Assembly (NCBI GenBank): GCA_003663585.1 | Contig: QMTU01000053.1 | Coordinates: 1-5,882 of the forward strand | Direction of reading: 5' to 3' | Source of the DNA: Thermoplasmata archaeon | GTDB taxonomy: Archaea; Thermoplasmatota; B47-G6 | DNA length: 5,882 nt | Part shown: one piece after another, positions 1 to 5,092 of the stretch | How positions within the stretch are numbered: the first letter of the stretch is position 1 | How the letters are laid out: each line of letters starts with the position of its first letter | The notes under the pieces: model-generated | What the model was told of the DNA's origin: nothing | The model's database searches: none | The model's input: the letters and a program-made list of their open reading frames with translations, nothing else | Program-made: the position numbers and the translations under genes

Positions 1-153
1 AAAGGAGAGGGCATTTGGGAGAGGATCATGAACGCTATATACCTAGGAGACTGGACCTCATATTACCTTGCAGTACTTAGAAAAGTGGATCCGCTTCCTG
101 TAGACATAATAACAGAGCTTAAGAAGGAGCTCTCATCAAGAGCCGTTTTATAG
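1..153 (+). CDS. C-terminal end of a bifunctional phosphoglucose/phosphomannose isomerase (5' partial)
   Basis: Fifty codons are open from the first base of the window to a TAG at 151-153; the start lies outside. The visible residues include IYLGDWTSYYLAVLRKVDP (residues 13-31 of the fragment), followed by LPVDIITELKKEL. This pattern of LGD, then SYYLA, then VDPxPVxxIxxLKxxL is what I recall from the C-terminal SIS domain of archaeal bifunctional PGI/PMI enzymes, which interconvert glucose-6-P or mannose-6-P with fructose-6-P in the cytoplasm. The last helix contributes to the subunit interface and active site in that family. The fragment is too short to exclude another SIS-domain sugar isomerase. 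The gene is convergent with the minus-strand DUF99 gene, with 94 nt between the two stop codons and no clear T-run terminator. Confidence 0.75.
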   Translation, partial: KGEGIWERIMNAIYLGDWTSYYLAVLRKVDPLPVDIITELKKELSSRAVL

Positions 154-247
154 CTTAAAACAGCGTTATATTTAAGTGTCTTGTTCAGCACTTCTTATTG
201 CAAGCAGGGAAGTCCTTTAGGGCATTGTAATAGAAAGCTACTCAAGT

Positions 248-805
248 TTAAAGTAGAGATGCAATTAAATCTGCAAGCCTAATGGGCTCAGGCCTTATAC
301 CCCTTACAGTAAACATGGTTACTATGGAAAGAACATCATCTGGCGAGTACTTTTCGGGAGGATAGTATCTTACATATAGCCTAGAGTTTCCACGTGAGAA
401 TTCAACAGACCTTCCTTTGTTTATTATTTCAAGTCTCCTCCTCCAGTCCTTGAAGTGCTTTCTTAAGGCACTCTCTATTCTCCTAGGATGTGGTTTATTC
501 TTTGTAACTGACATTGAGAGAACTTTAAACTCATTATATATTTCCTCTATGTCAACGGGATTAAAACCAGCAACACAAGCCCCTTCGATCATAAACACGC
601 GCATTTGTGAGCAAAACCTTGAAGTCTTAAGACCTTCTATGATTTTCTCTGTAGCATCCATTCCATCAATGGAAACCTTGATCTTATAAACACCCTCCAG
701 ATAATTTGGTGCCCTTACAAGCGTTATGACAACATAAGTGCTTCCCCCTCTTCTTTGTGTGAAGGGCGCATCATCTACGCCAACAGCTCTTAGCTGTCTC
801 TTCAA
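248..805 (-). CDS. DUF99 (UPF0215) family protein, endonuclease V-like fold
   Basis: This gene encodes 185 aa from the TTG at 805-803. Family signatures are the N-terminal VGVDDAPF (residues 8-15), the DGMDATEKII segment (48-57), MRVFMIEG followed by VAGFNPVDIEEIY (68-90), a DWRRRLEII helix (120-128) and a C-terminal RGIRPEPIRLADLIAS (168-183). These are hallmarks of archaeal DUF99, a family of unknown function that I recall as structurally related to endonuclease V (RNase H-like fold); the acidic GVDD and the IEG strand would be candidate metal ligands. The second position is E74 where relatives usually show D, as I remember. It lies directly downstream of pth2, and a GTG at 814-812 would overlap the pth2 stop by 4 nt and add three residues. 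I prefer TTG 805 because ggtg sits exactly 6 nt upstream and the product then begins MKRQLRAVGVDD, like other family members. The fold assignment is strong; the activity is unknown. Confidence 0.88.
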   Translation of the reverse strand: MKRQLRAVGVDDAPFTQRRGGSTYVVITLVRAPNYLEGVYKIKVSIDGMDATEKIIEGLKTSRFCSQMRVFMIEGACVAGFNPVDIEEIYNEFKVLSMSVTKNKPHPRRIESALRKHFKDWRRRLEIINKGRSVEFSRGNSRLYVRYYPPEKYSPDDVLSIVTMFTVRGIRPEPIRLADLIASLL

Positions 806-809
806 TCTT

Positions 810-815
810 ATCACC
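810..815 (-). promoter_or_regulatory. Ribosome binding site of the DUF99 gene, containing the pth2 stop codon
   Basis: On the minus strand GGTGAT lies just upstream of the TTG at 805-803; ggtg is followed by six bases before the start. The TGA inside it (813-811) is the stop of pth2, so ribosomes ending pth2 are delivered onto this site. The same ggtg-N6-start geometry occurs at 3045 and 4258. It favours the TTG over the overlapping GTG at 814, which has no good binding site of its own. Confidence 0.6.
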
Positions 816-1185
816 GGTAAAGAGGTAGTGATCCTGTTACCCTATCGATAAGTTGAGCTGGCCCTGGACCAATCCCTAGACACGTTGTGGTTCCAGGAGC
901 TAGCTCTGTCCTTCCAGCGTCTGATATAAGGGCTGTTATTAGGCCGAGATCCTCAGCTCTCTTCTTGAGTTTAAGGAGCTCCTCTAAACTTCTTGTCTTT
1001 ACTACAACCTTCTTTGCTCCTTGATTCTTCCATGCGTTATATACGGGCCTTTGCTTTCTATAACACTCAATAGCACACTCTACAGCAGCGTGTGCAACCT
1101 GAACTGCAACCTTTCCACAAGACATCTCTAAGTCTTCTCTAACAACAACCACTAGCTTGAACTCTACTGGAACAGCGCTCTCCAC
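811..1185 (-). CDS. pth2: Peptidyl-tRNA hydrolase, archaeal/eukaryotic type (Pth2)
   Basis: This 124-aa protein matches the usual Pth2 length of about 115-125 aa. Pth2 hydrolyses the ester bond of peptidyl-tRNAs released prematurely from ribosomes and so recycles tRNA in the cytoplasm. The family motifs are all present: KLVVVVREDLEMSCGKVAVQVAHA (residues 10-33, seen here as the LVVVVREDL strand, then MSxGKxAxQxxHA), the WKNQGAKKVVVK stretch (52-63), SDAGRTE (88-94) with the typical acidic/arginine pair, APGTTTCLGIGP (96-107), and the terminal LPLY. The GTG at 1185-1183 is chosen because gaggtg lies 8 nt upstream. It is the first gene of a two-gene minus-strand unit with DUF99, whose ribosome binding site contains the pth2 stop. 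Nothing looks damaged. Confidence 0.96.
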   Translation of the reverse strand: MESAVPVEFKLVVVVREDLEMSCGKVAVQVAHAAVECAIECYRKQRPVYNAWKNQGAKKVVVKTRSLEELLKLKKRAEDLGLITALISDAGRTELAPGTTTCLGIGPGPAQLIDRVTGSLPLYR

Positions 1186-1193
1186 GTTATTAA

Positions 1194-1199
1194 CACCTC
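1194..1199 (-). promoter_or_regulatory. Ribosome binding site of pth2
   Basis: On the minus strand GAGGTG stands 8 nt before the GTG start at 1185. It is a good match to the archaeal anti-Shine-Dalgarno core and fixes this start. Confidence 0.65.
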
Positions 1200-1237
1200 T
1201 ATGCCGCGTGCTCTAAGAGGAACTGAGGGAGTAGTGG

Positions 1238-1245
1238 TTTTAAGG
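1238..1245 (-). promoter_or_regulatory. Candidate TATA box for the pth2-DUF99 unit
   Basis: On the minus strand CCTTAAAA is about 40 nt upstream of the pth2 binding site. Transcription starting some 25-30 nt downstream, near 1213-1218, would leave a leader of about 30 nt. A second AT-rich candidate (minus-strand catatatttg, 1269-1278) would give a longer leader. The first is supported by the CTTAAGCT element immediately upstream, which also occurs in front of a plus-strand TATA candidate. The call rests on pattern only. Confidence 0.35.
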
Positions 1246-1249
1246 AATA

Positions 1250-1337
1250 AGCTTAAGGGCAGACTTTATCAAATATATGTAATGAAATAGATGCTAATAA
1301 TAAATTAAGTCATTTGAAGGTTTAGAGGACTTAAGCT
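1250..1337. repeat. 8-nt inverted repeat AGCTTAAG (1250-1257) / CTTAAGCT (1330-1337) in the divergent promoter region
   Basis: The two arms are perfect reverse complements separated by 72 nt of AT-rich DNA. Read in each direction of transcription, CTTAAGCT is followed within 4-5 nt by an A-rich TATA-like run (minus 1245-1238; plus 1342-1349). It could be a shared operator or upstream element for both divergent units. Eight bases in AT-rich DNA can match by chance, so this is tentative. Confidence 0.3.
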
Positions 1338-1341
1338 AATG

Positions 1342-1349
1342 TTTAAAAT
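1342..1349 (+). promoter_or_regulatory. Candidate upstream TATA box for the plus-strand operon
   Basis: TTTAAAAT follows CTTAAGCT at 1330-1337. Transcription would begin near 1370-1375, leaving a leader of about 60 nt before the ATG at 1432. It competes with the closer candidate at 1382-1389, and I cannot decide between them from sequence alone. Confidence 0.3.
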
Positions 1350-1381
1350 ACACTACATGGCACTGTTTATTTCGTTCAAGA

Positions 1382-1389
1382 ATTATATG
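1382..1389 (+). promoter_or_regulatory. Candidate proximal TATA box for the plus-strand operon
   Basis: ATTATATG, preceded by the purine-rich caaga that could act as a BRE, lies about 46 nt before the ATG at 1432. A start near 1410-1415 would give a short leader of about 20 nt that still includes the binding site at 1418-1423. This spacing is typical of archaeal promoters with a leader. Confidence 0.4.
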
Positions 1390-1417
1390 ACCTGCTCATA
1401 AAGTTGACCTATCTAGC

Positions 1418-1423
1418 GGGGAG
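1418..1423 (+). promoter_or_regulatory. Ribosome binding site of the NrdD-like gene
   Basis: GGGGAG ends 8 nt before the ATG at 1432. It is a moderate match to the anti-Shine-Dalgarno sequence and supports that start. Confidence 0.45.
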
Positions 1424-1431
1424 ATTGGGCA

Positions 1432-3039
1432 ATGAGAAGGCGTGATGATAAAGGAATCATTTATAGTAATGATGAAGAAATAGAGGTGCTTAGGTCAGAT
1501 GGGACTGCGGAAAGATGGAACAAGAACAAGATACTTAGCTCCTTACTGAGGGAGACTAATATAAGCAAGGATGCAGCGACAATAGTAACAAGAGAAGTGG
1601 AAAAGCTCATAAAGACCATGGATTTAAGGACAATACCTGCACCTCTAATAAGGGAGCTTGTGAATGCTAAGTTAATAGAATATGGTCTTACAGAAGTTAG
1701 GAGATACTATACCAGAGTTGGAGTTCCAGTTTATGACACACAGAATATAATAATAAATGAGAGCAGTCCTAAGAAATCCTCAGAAGTGCTCGCAAGAAGG
1801 ATAAAAGGTGAATTCTCACTTGTTAGGCTTTACTCAAGTAGTGTAGTAAGTGCGTATCATAGGAAGGTTCTTCACATAAACGGAATAGACATGCCAGATG
1901 GATTCTTCGAGGTTTCACTTGATCTAGATTCCCTTAAGAAGAATGGCGTCAGAATTCCTGATTTAAAGATAACGCTTAAGCCAGCAAGGAGGTTAAGGAC
2001 TTTCGTAAACCAAGTGCTTGTGTACTCTGAGGTAACTAAGTATCACACAGTATCAACTATATATTGGAATGATTTCAACTTTGTTCTAGCTCCATACATT
2101 GAAAAGGAGAGGATAAGCGAGGAAGATCTAAGAGATCTGGCTCAATCAATATTATTTGAACTCTACACTAGAGAAATTCCAGTAACAATAGTCCTCTCAA
2201 CAGAGCCTCCTACCGCTCATGCGTTTGGACCTAGGGGAGAACATGTTGGAGAGTACAGGGACTTCACGGAGACTGCACGAAGATTTGCGGAGGTCATGTT
2301 AGAGGAGTACTCAAAGGGAGATGGGCTGGGAGGAAGCTTTGAAAAGTATGTTAGAATAGTCATTAAGGGGACTCCTCAAAGGGAGCTACTGAATGACTAC
2401 ATGTTCTTCTCTAAGGATACAGTGCTGCCTCACAAGTCCAGGTACTCAAGGGGCTCTTATGCGATCATAGAGGAGGTCTCATTGAACCTAGTAAGAATAT
2501 CTGAGGAAGCCAGAAATGATGAGGAGAAATTCCTGGAAGGAGTGGAGAGATATAAAAACCTGGCATTAAAGGCCCTTAGAGAAAAGTCAGAATTTTTAAC
2601 TAGGGTGAACATAAAGAATACAATACCTGACGTGGAATCTTGGGAGAAGTATAATGCCTTATCCATATATGGTATGAGAGAATCTATTATGAGGATAACA
2701 GGTGAGGATCCAGTTGAGGACAAGTCCTCTTTTAGGATCCTTAAGAAAACGCTTGATATCGTTGCAAGAGGAAGGCCTTTTGTTCTAAATTACTCCTGCC
2801 CTCATAGAGCAGCACTTAGATTCTCAAGAGCCCTACAGAAAGACAGCTCTTATGAGCCCGAGATTCCATCTCTTACAGAGGGAATAAGTCTCTCTAGGGC
2901 AATGAATATATTTAAGGAAGTACAAGATTACTTTGACTTAGATGTTTATATGGATGTCTACCTGCGCCCATCGTGGGATGTTGTACTTAAGGTCTCTCAC
3001 GCGGGAATTTATGGAATTCACTTCATACACAGAAGGTGA
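1432..3039 (+). CDS. ATP-cone protein related to anaerobic ribonucleotide reductase (NrdD), lacking the glycyl-radical domain
   Basis: This 535-aa protein has an N-terminal ATP-cone (about residues 16-105; EVLRSDGTAERWNKNKI at 18-34 and REL..AKLIEYGLTEVRRYY later). Such cones bind ATP/dATP and control ribonucleotide reductases. The rest follows the class III NrdD barrel: KPARRLRTFVNQVL (183-196), FNFVLAPYIEKERISEEDL (215-233), GDGLGGSFE (296-304), SYAIIEEVSLNLVRISEEA (342-360) and RAALRFSRA (459-467). It ends at AGIYGIHFIHRR, about where NrdD has its GIGYF-type strand, so the zinc-binding cysteines and the glycyl-radical loop are absent. The loop where NrdD has its catalytic GCRS-type cysteine reads LPHKSRY (332-338), and the only cysteine in the protein is C456. 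It should therefore be unable to reduce nucleotides by the NrdD radical mechanism. It is the first operon gene, and its stop lies in the next gene's binding site. A sensory or scaffold role is inference. An alternative is that a separate subunit supplies the missing domain, but none is in this window. Confidence 0.82.
   Translation: MRRRDDKGIIYSNDEEIEVLRSDGTAERWNKNKILSSLLRETNISKDAATIVTREVEKLIKTMDLRTIPAPLIRELVNAKLIEYGLTEVRRYYTRVGVPVYDTQNIIINESSPKKSSEVLARRIKGEFSLVRLYSSSVVSAYHRKVLHINGIDMPDGFFEVSLDLDSLKKNGVRIPDLKITLKPARRLRTFVNQVLVYSEVTKYHTVSTIYWNDFNFVLAPYIEKERISEEDLRDLAQSILFELYTREIPVTIVLSTEPPTAHAFGPRGEHVGEYRDFTETARRFAEVMLEEYSKGDGLGGSFEKYVRIVIKGTPQRELLNDYMFFSKDTVLPHKSRYSRGSYAIIEEVSLNLVRISEEARNDEEKFLEGVERYKNLALKALREKSEFLTRVNIKNTIPDVESWEKYNALSIYGMRESIMRITGEDPVEDKSSFRILKKTLDIVARGRPFVLNYSCPHRAALRFSRALQKDSSYEPEIPSLTEGISLSRAMNIFKEVQDYFDLDVYMDVYLRPSWDVVLKVSHAGIYGIHFIHRR
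3033..3038 (+). promoter_or_regulatory. Ribosome binding site of the LarA-like gene, overlapping the upstream stop codon
   Basis: AAGGTG is followed by six bases and then GTG at 3045. The stop TGA of the NrdD-like gene (3037-3039) overlaps it. The same AAGGTG-N6-GTG layout recurs at 4246-4260. This argues for the GTG at 3045 rather than the GTG at 3036, which lies inside the site. Confidence 0.55.
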
Positions 3040-3044
3040 ACACT

Positions 3045-4244
3045 GTGAGAAGGACTATAAAGCTTGGAACGAGGTCATATGAGATTGAGGTTCCACGAAG
3101 GACCCTTATAGAACAGTTTGAGACGGACATATATAGCACAAGGGGGGAAGAAGCCATAGAGAGAGTTGATTATGAGAGGATGTTTACTCAATATAGACCC
3201 GGAATGAAGGTTGGTATAATAATAGATCTTCCTCTAGAAGATCCATTCACGTATACAACTGTTGATAATGCCCTATCAACGCTTCACAGTTTAGGCGCCT
3301 ATGATAATGAAATCGTGCTTTTCTTTACGAGCAGAGTCGATCCGGGGACAATACCTTCCATATATGCCTATAGATATGAGACCATTGTCGCAAGGGATCT
3401 AGAGAGAGCAAGAAGAGAGGACTACGTAACCCTCTCAACGCTTGAGAATATGATCAAGATGGAGGTTTACAAGGCCTTTGAGAGGGACGTAAGTAAGGGA
3501 AGTGAGTCAGGACTTAATGCTATTTACGTCATTTCTGACTCCTTTATAGATGGGATATATGGTATAAGGACTCCAATAATGGCAATCCTCGACTTCCTGT
3601 CAGTCACGTCATTTGCATCTCTTATGAGGGCAAGAGCAGAGCTTGGGCTTCAAGACTTCATAAAAACAGTTTCCTCTAGGATGATAATGTTGCCGCCCTT
3701 TAGATACGTGTATGGAGGGATATCGCTTCTCAAGGACTTTACGGGAGAAGTGTTTGAGGTCACTATTGGAAACTCTAGGGCAATACACAACAACGTCATA
3801 GAGAAGTACCTTAAGTCGTATGGTTACGCAATTCCGGAGAAGTACGATGTAATTATATTAGGACTCACTGAGGGAACTTTTAAGGCTCTTCACAGGGCAC
3901 TTACCTTTGCAAGGCCGATTATGAAACAGAACACAGTAGTAATACTCTGCTCAGATAGCTGGAGTATAAAGGAGGAACATGAGAACTTGGTGTTAGAATA
4001 CCTTTCAGAGAGAAGAGGAAGTATTCTAACAGAGGATGACGTTAGGGCATATGAGATTGCAAAGTTCATAGCCGAGAGAACAATAATGCTTGTTGGAAGA
4101 GGTCACATGAAACTCTTCGAGATATTTCAGAGCATACAAGATGCCGTGGACATAGCACTTGAGAAGGTCCTGAGCACAGAGCCAAGACCGAGAGTTCTAG
4201 TCCTCTCATATGCAGATTACCTGATTCCAGCAAACCTTGTTTGA
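3045..4244 (+). CDS. Divergent LarA/DUF2088 (nickel-dependent lactate racemase-like) family protein without the signature catalytic motifs
   Basis: The product is 399 aa from GTG 3045 (402 from GTG 3036), close to LarA's length of about 420. Features I align with LarA are the N-terminal TIKLGTRSYEIEVP (residues 4-17), a GMKVGIIIDLP strand (53-63) in place of the DxTRP strand, the GAYDNEIVLFFTS region (84-96) in place of the GTHR strand, GEVFEVTIGNSRAIH (234-248), PEKYDVIILG (264-273), KQNTVVIL (294-301), and a C-terminal pattern IAERTIMLVG, then SIQDAVDIALEK, then RVLVLSYADYLIP that matches the LarA C-terminal Rossmann-like domain. LarA racemises lactate or related 2-hydroxy acids with a nickel-pincer nucleotide. 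Here the DxTR arginine and the GTHR histidine are gone, and I cannot place the other cofactor histidines or the attachment lysine, so that chemistry is unlikely. No larB, larC or larE is present. Coupling to the NrdD-like gene suggests a partnership. The family link is by remote pattern and moderately sure; the function is unknown. Confidence 0.65.
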   Translation: MRRTIKLGTRSYEIEVPRRTLIEQFETDIYSTRGEEAIERVDYERMFTQYRPGMKVGIIIDLPLEDPFTYTTVDNALSTLHSLGAYDNEIVLFFTSRVDPGTIPSIYAYRYETIVARDLERARREDYVTLSTLENMIKMEVYKAFERDVSKGSESGLNAIYVISDSFIDGIYGIRTPIMAILDFLSVTSFASLMRARAELGLQDFIKTVSSRMIMLPPFRYVYGGISLLKDFTGEVFEVTIGNSRAIHNNVIEKYLKSYGYAIPEKYDVIILGLTEGTFKALHRALTFARPIMKQNTVVILCSDSWSIKEEHENLVLEYLSERRGSILTEDDVRAYEIAKFIAERTIMLVGRGHMKLFEIFQSIQDAVDIALEKVLSTEPRPRVLVLSYADYLIPANLV

Positions 4245-4245
4245 T

Positions 4246-4251
4246 AAGGTG
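4246..4251 (+). promoter_or_regulatory. Ribosome binding site of the MazG-like gene
   Basis: AAGGTG, continuing as GGTGAT, precedes GTG 4258 by six bases and lies just after the TGA (4242-4244) of the LarA-like gene. It favours GTG 4258 over an upstream in-frame TTG at 4237 that overlaps the previous gene and has no binding site. Confidence 0.6.
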
Positions 4252-4257
4252 ATTATC

Positions 4258-4521
4258 GTGGAGCTTAGAGAAATACAGAAAGCCATAAGAAGAGAGTACT
4301 TTGATAGGGACTCCAGAAGAGGTCTTGATGGCACTTTTAGGTGGTTTGTGGAAGAGATAGGAGAACTCGCTAAGGCAATTCGAGGTGAGGGAAGCGTAGA
4401 GGAAGAGATAGCTGACGCTCTCGCCTGGCTTCTATCCGTTGCAAACCTGTTAAATGTGGACGTGGAAGATGCATTCCTCAAGAAGTATGGGTTTTTATTC
4501 ACAAGGGGTGGTGAGGAATGA
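4258..4521 (+). CDS. MazG-type nucleotide pyrophosphohydrolase (single domain)
   Basis: This 87-aa protein fits the small, single-domain archaeal MazG-like enzymes. They are all-alpha NTP pyrophosphatases that release pyrophosphate and a nucleoside monophosphate using divalent metal. The family motif EExxE...ExxD is intact: E32, E33 and E36 in [15 protein letters not shown], then E50 and D53 in [13 protein letters not shown], with 13 residues between E36 and E50. The N-terminal [20 protein letters not shown] is typical and supports the GTG 4258 start; a TTG at 4237 would add seven unlikely residues. It follows the LarA-like gene by 13 nt and overlaps the kinase gene by 4 nt (ATGA), so all are probably co-translated. 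The substrate is unknown; house-cleaning of non-canonical (d)NTPs is the usual role. Confidence 0.9.
   Translation: MELREIQKAIRREYFDRDSRRGLDGTFRWFVEEIGELAKAIRGEGSVEEEIADALAWLLSVANLLNVDVEDAFLKKYGFLFTRGGEE
4507..4516 (+). promoter_or_regulatory. Ribosome binding site of the adenosine-specific kinase gene, inside mazG-like
   Basis: GGTGGTGAGG lies just before the ATG at 4518, within the end of the MazG-like gene. The ATGA overlap of stop and start together with this purine-rich site indicates coupled translation. Confidence 0.55.
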
Positions 4522-5015
4522 GTGAAAGTTATAGGATAGAAGTCATCCCTATAGAAAAGCCATCTCCAGAGATAAACGTGATTATAGGCCATTCGCACTT
4601 CATAAAGACTGTTGAGGATCTTTATGAAGCAGTGGTAAATTCAGTCCCTGGGGTTAAGTTTGGTCTGGCATTTTGTGAGGCATCTGGTGAGAGACTCATA
4701 AGATATGACGGTACGGATGAGGAGCTGATAAAGTACTGTGTAGAAAACGCGAAGAAGATCGGTGCCGGGCATACGTTCATAATTATGCTAAAGAACGCAT
4801 ATCCAATAAACGTTCTAAATGCCATAAAGAACACCTTTGAGGTGTGCAGAATATTTACAGCAACAGCAAATCCTCTTCAGGTCGTGGTCATTGAGACAGA
4901 TCAGGGTAGAGGAGTAATAGGAGTTGTTGATGGGTATACCCCAGTAGGCGTGGAGTCAGAGGAGCATATAAAGGAAAGAAAGGAGTTCCTAAGGAAAATA
5001 GGATATAAAAGATGA
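4518..5015 (+). CDS. Adenosine-specific kinase family protein (DUF355 type)
   Basis: This 165-aa protein has the family's near-invariant blocks: [20 protein letters not shown] (residues 19-38), [21 protein letters not shown] (42-62), [20 protein letters not shown] (77-96), [23 protein letters not shown] (97-119), [21 protein letters not shown] (126-146) and the C-terminal EFLRKIGYK. The archaeal family is annotated as adenosine-specific kinase, from a Pyrobaculum structure bound to adenosine or AMP, and is thought to phosphorylate adenosine for nucleotide salvage; the direct biochemistry is limited as far as I know. Length and motifs are full. Its ATG overlaps the MazG-like stop, making it the last gene of the operon, and 77 nt then separate it from the next gene. 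H25 replaces the Q I recall in most relatives (IGQSHF), a small variation. Confidence 0.94.
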   Translation: MSESYRIEVIPIEKPSPEINVIIGHSHFIKTVEDLYEAVVNSVPGVKFGLAFCEASGERLIRYDGTDEELIKYCVENAKKIGAGHTFIIMLKNAYPINVLNAIKNTFEVCRIFTATANPLQVVVIETDQGRGVIGVVDGYTPVGVESEEHIKERKEFLRKIGYKR

Positions 5016-5053
5016 CCCCAATGATTGCCTTGTAATGGAGCAGTGATCGAGTC

Positions 5054-5064
5054 AATAAATTAAG
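5054..5064 (+). promoter_or_regulatory. Candidate TATA box of the CPBP protease gene
   Basis: AATAAATTAAG is centred about 34 nt before the GTG at 5093, so transcription would begin at or just before the start codon. There is no ribosome binding site in front of this GTG, unlike every other gene here, which fits a leaderless mRNA. The 77-nt gap otherwise shows no recognisable element. Confidence 0.35.
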
Positions 5065-5092
5065 TTAATACATAAGTCGAGAGTGTGTAAAA

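Noticed and set aside
154..247. Possible small RNA, promoter (ttatatttaag at 170-180) or terminator between the converging PGI/PMI and DUF99 genes
   Set aside because: The only hairpin (gtcct-tt-agggc) has a two-base loop, there is no C/D box pair, no tRNA-like fold and no strong T-run, so nothing can be supported.
417..689. Open plus-strand frame opposite the DUF99 gene
   Set aside because: It lies wholly antisense to a clear family match, has no binding site, and its translation resembles no known protein.
1201..1290. 29-codon plus-strand frame starting ATGCCGCG in the divergent intergenic region
   Set aside because: Very short, no binding site, and it covers the pth2 promoter and leader.
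2457..2723. Open minus-strand frame inside the NrdD-like gene
   Set aside because: Antisense shadow of a well-supported coding region with no start signal; Ser/Phe-rich composition is typical of a reverse-strand artefact.
1432..4244. One broken full-length nrdD gene split into two by a frameshift
   Set aside because: The downstream frame does not encode a glycyl-radical or zinc domain; it is a separate LarA-like protein with its own start and binding site.
4206..4598. Open minus-strand frame across the LarA-like end, MazG-like and kinase start
   Set aside because: It covers three coupled real genes on the opposite strand; Ser-rich artefact sequence.
4622..4834. Open minus-strand frame inside the adenosine-specific kinase gene
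   Set aside because: Antisense to a highly conserved family; no independent support.
5016..5092. C/D-box sRNA suggested by gatgacc and tgattg after the kinase gene
   Set aside because: The C-box match is poor and no CTGA D box occurs on either strand in this gap.
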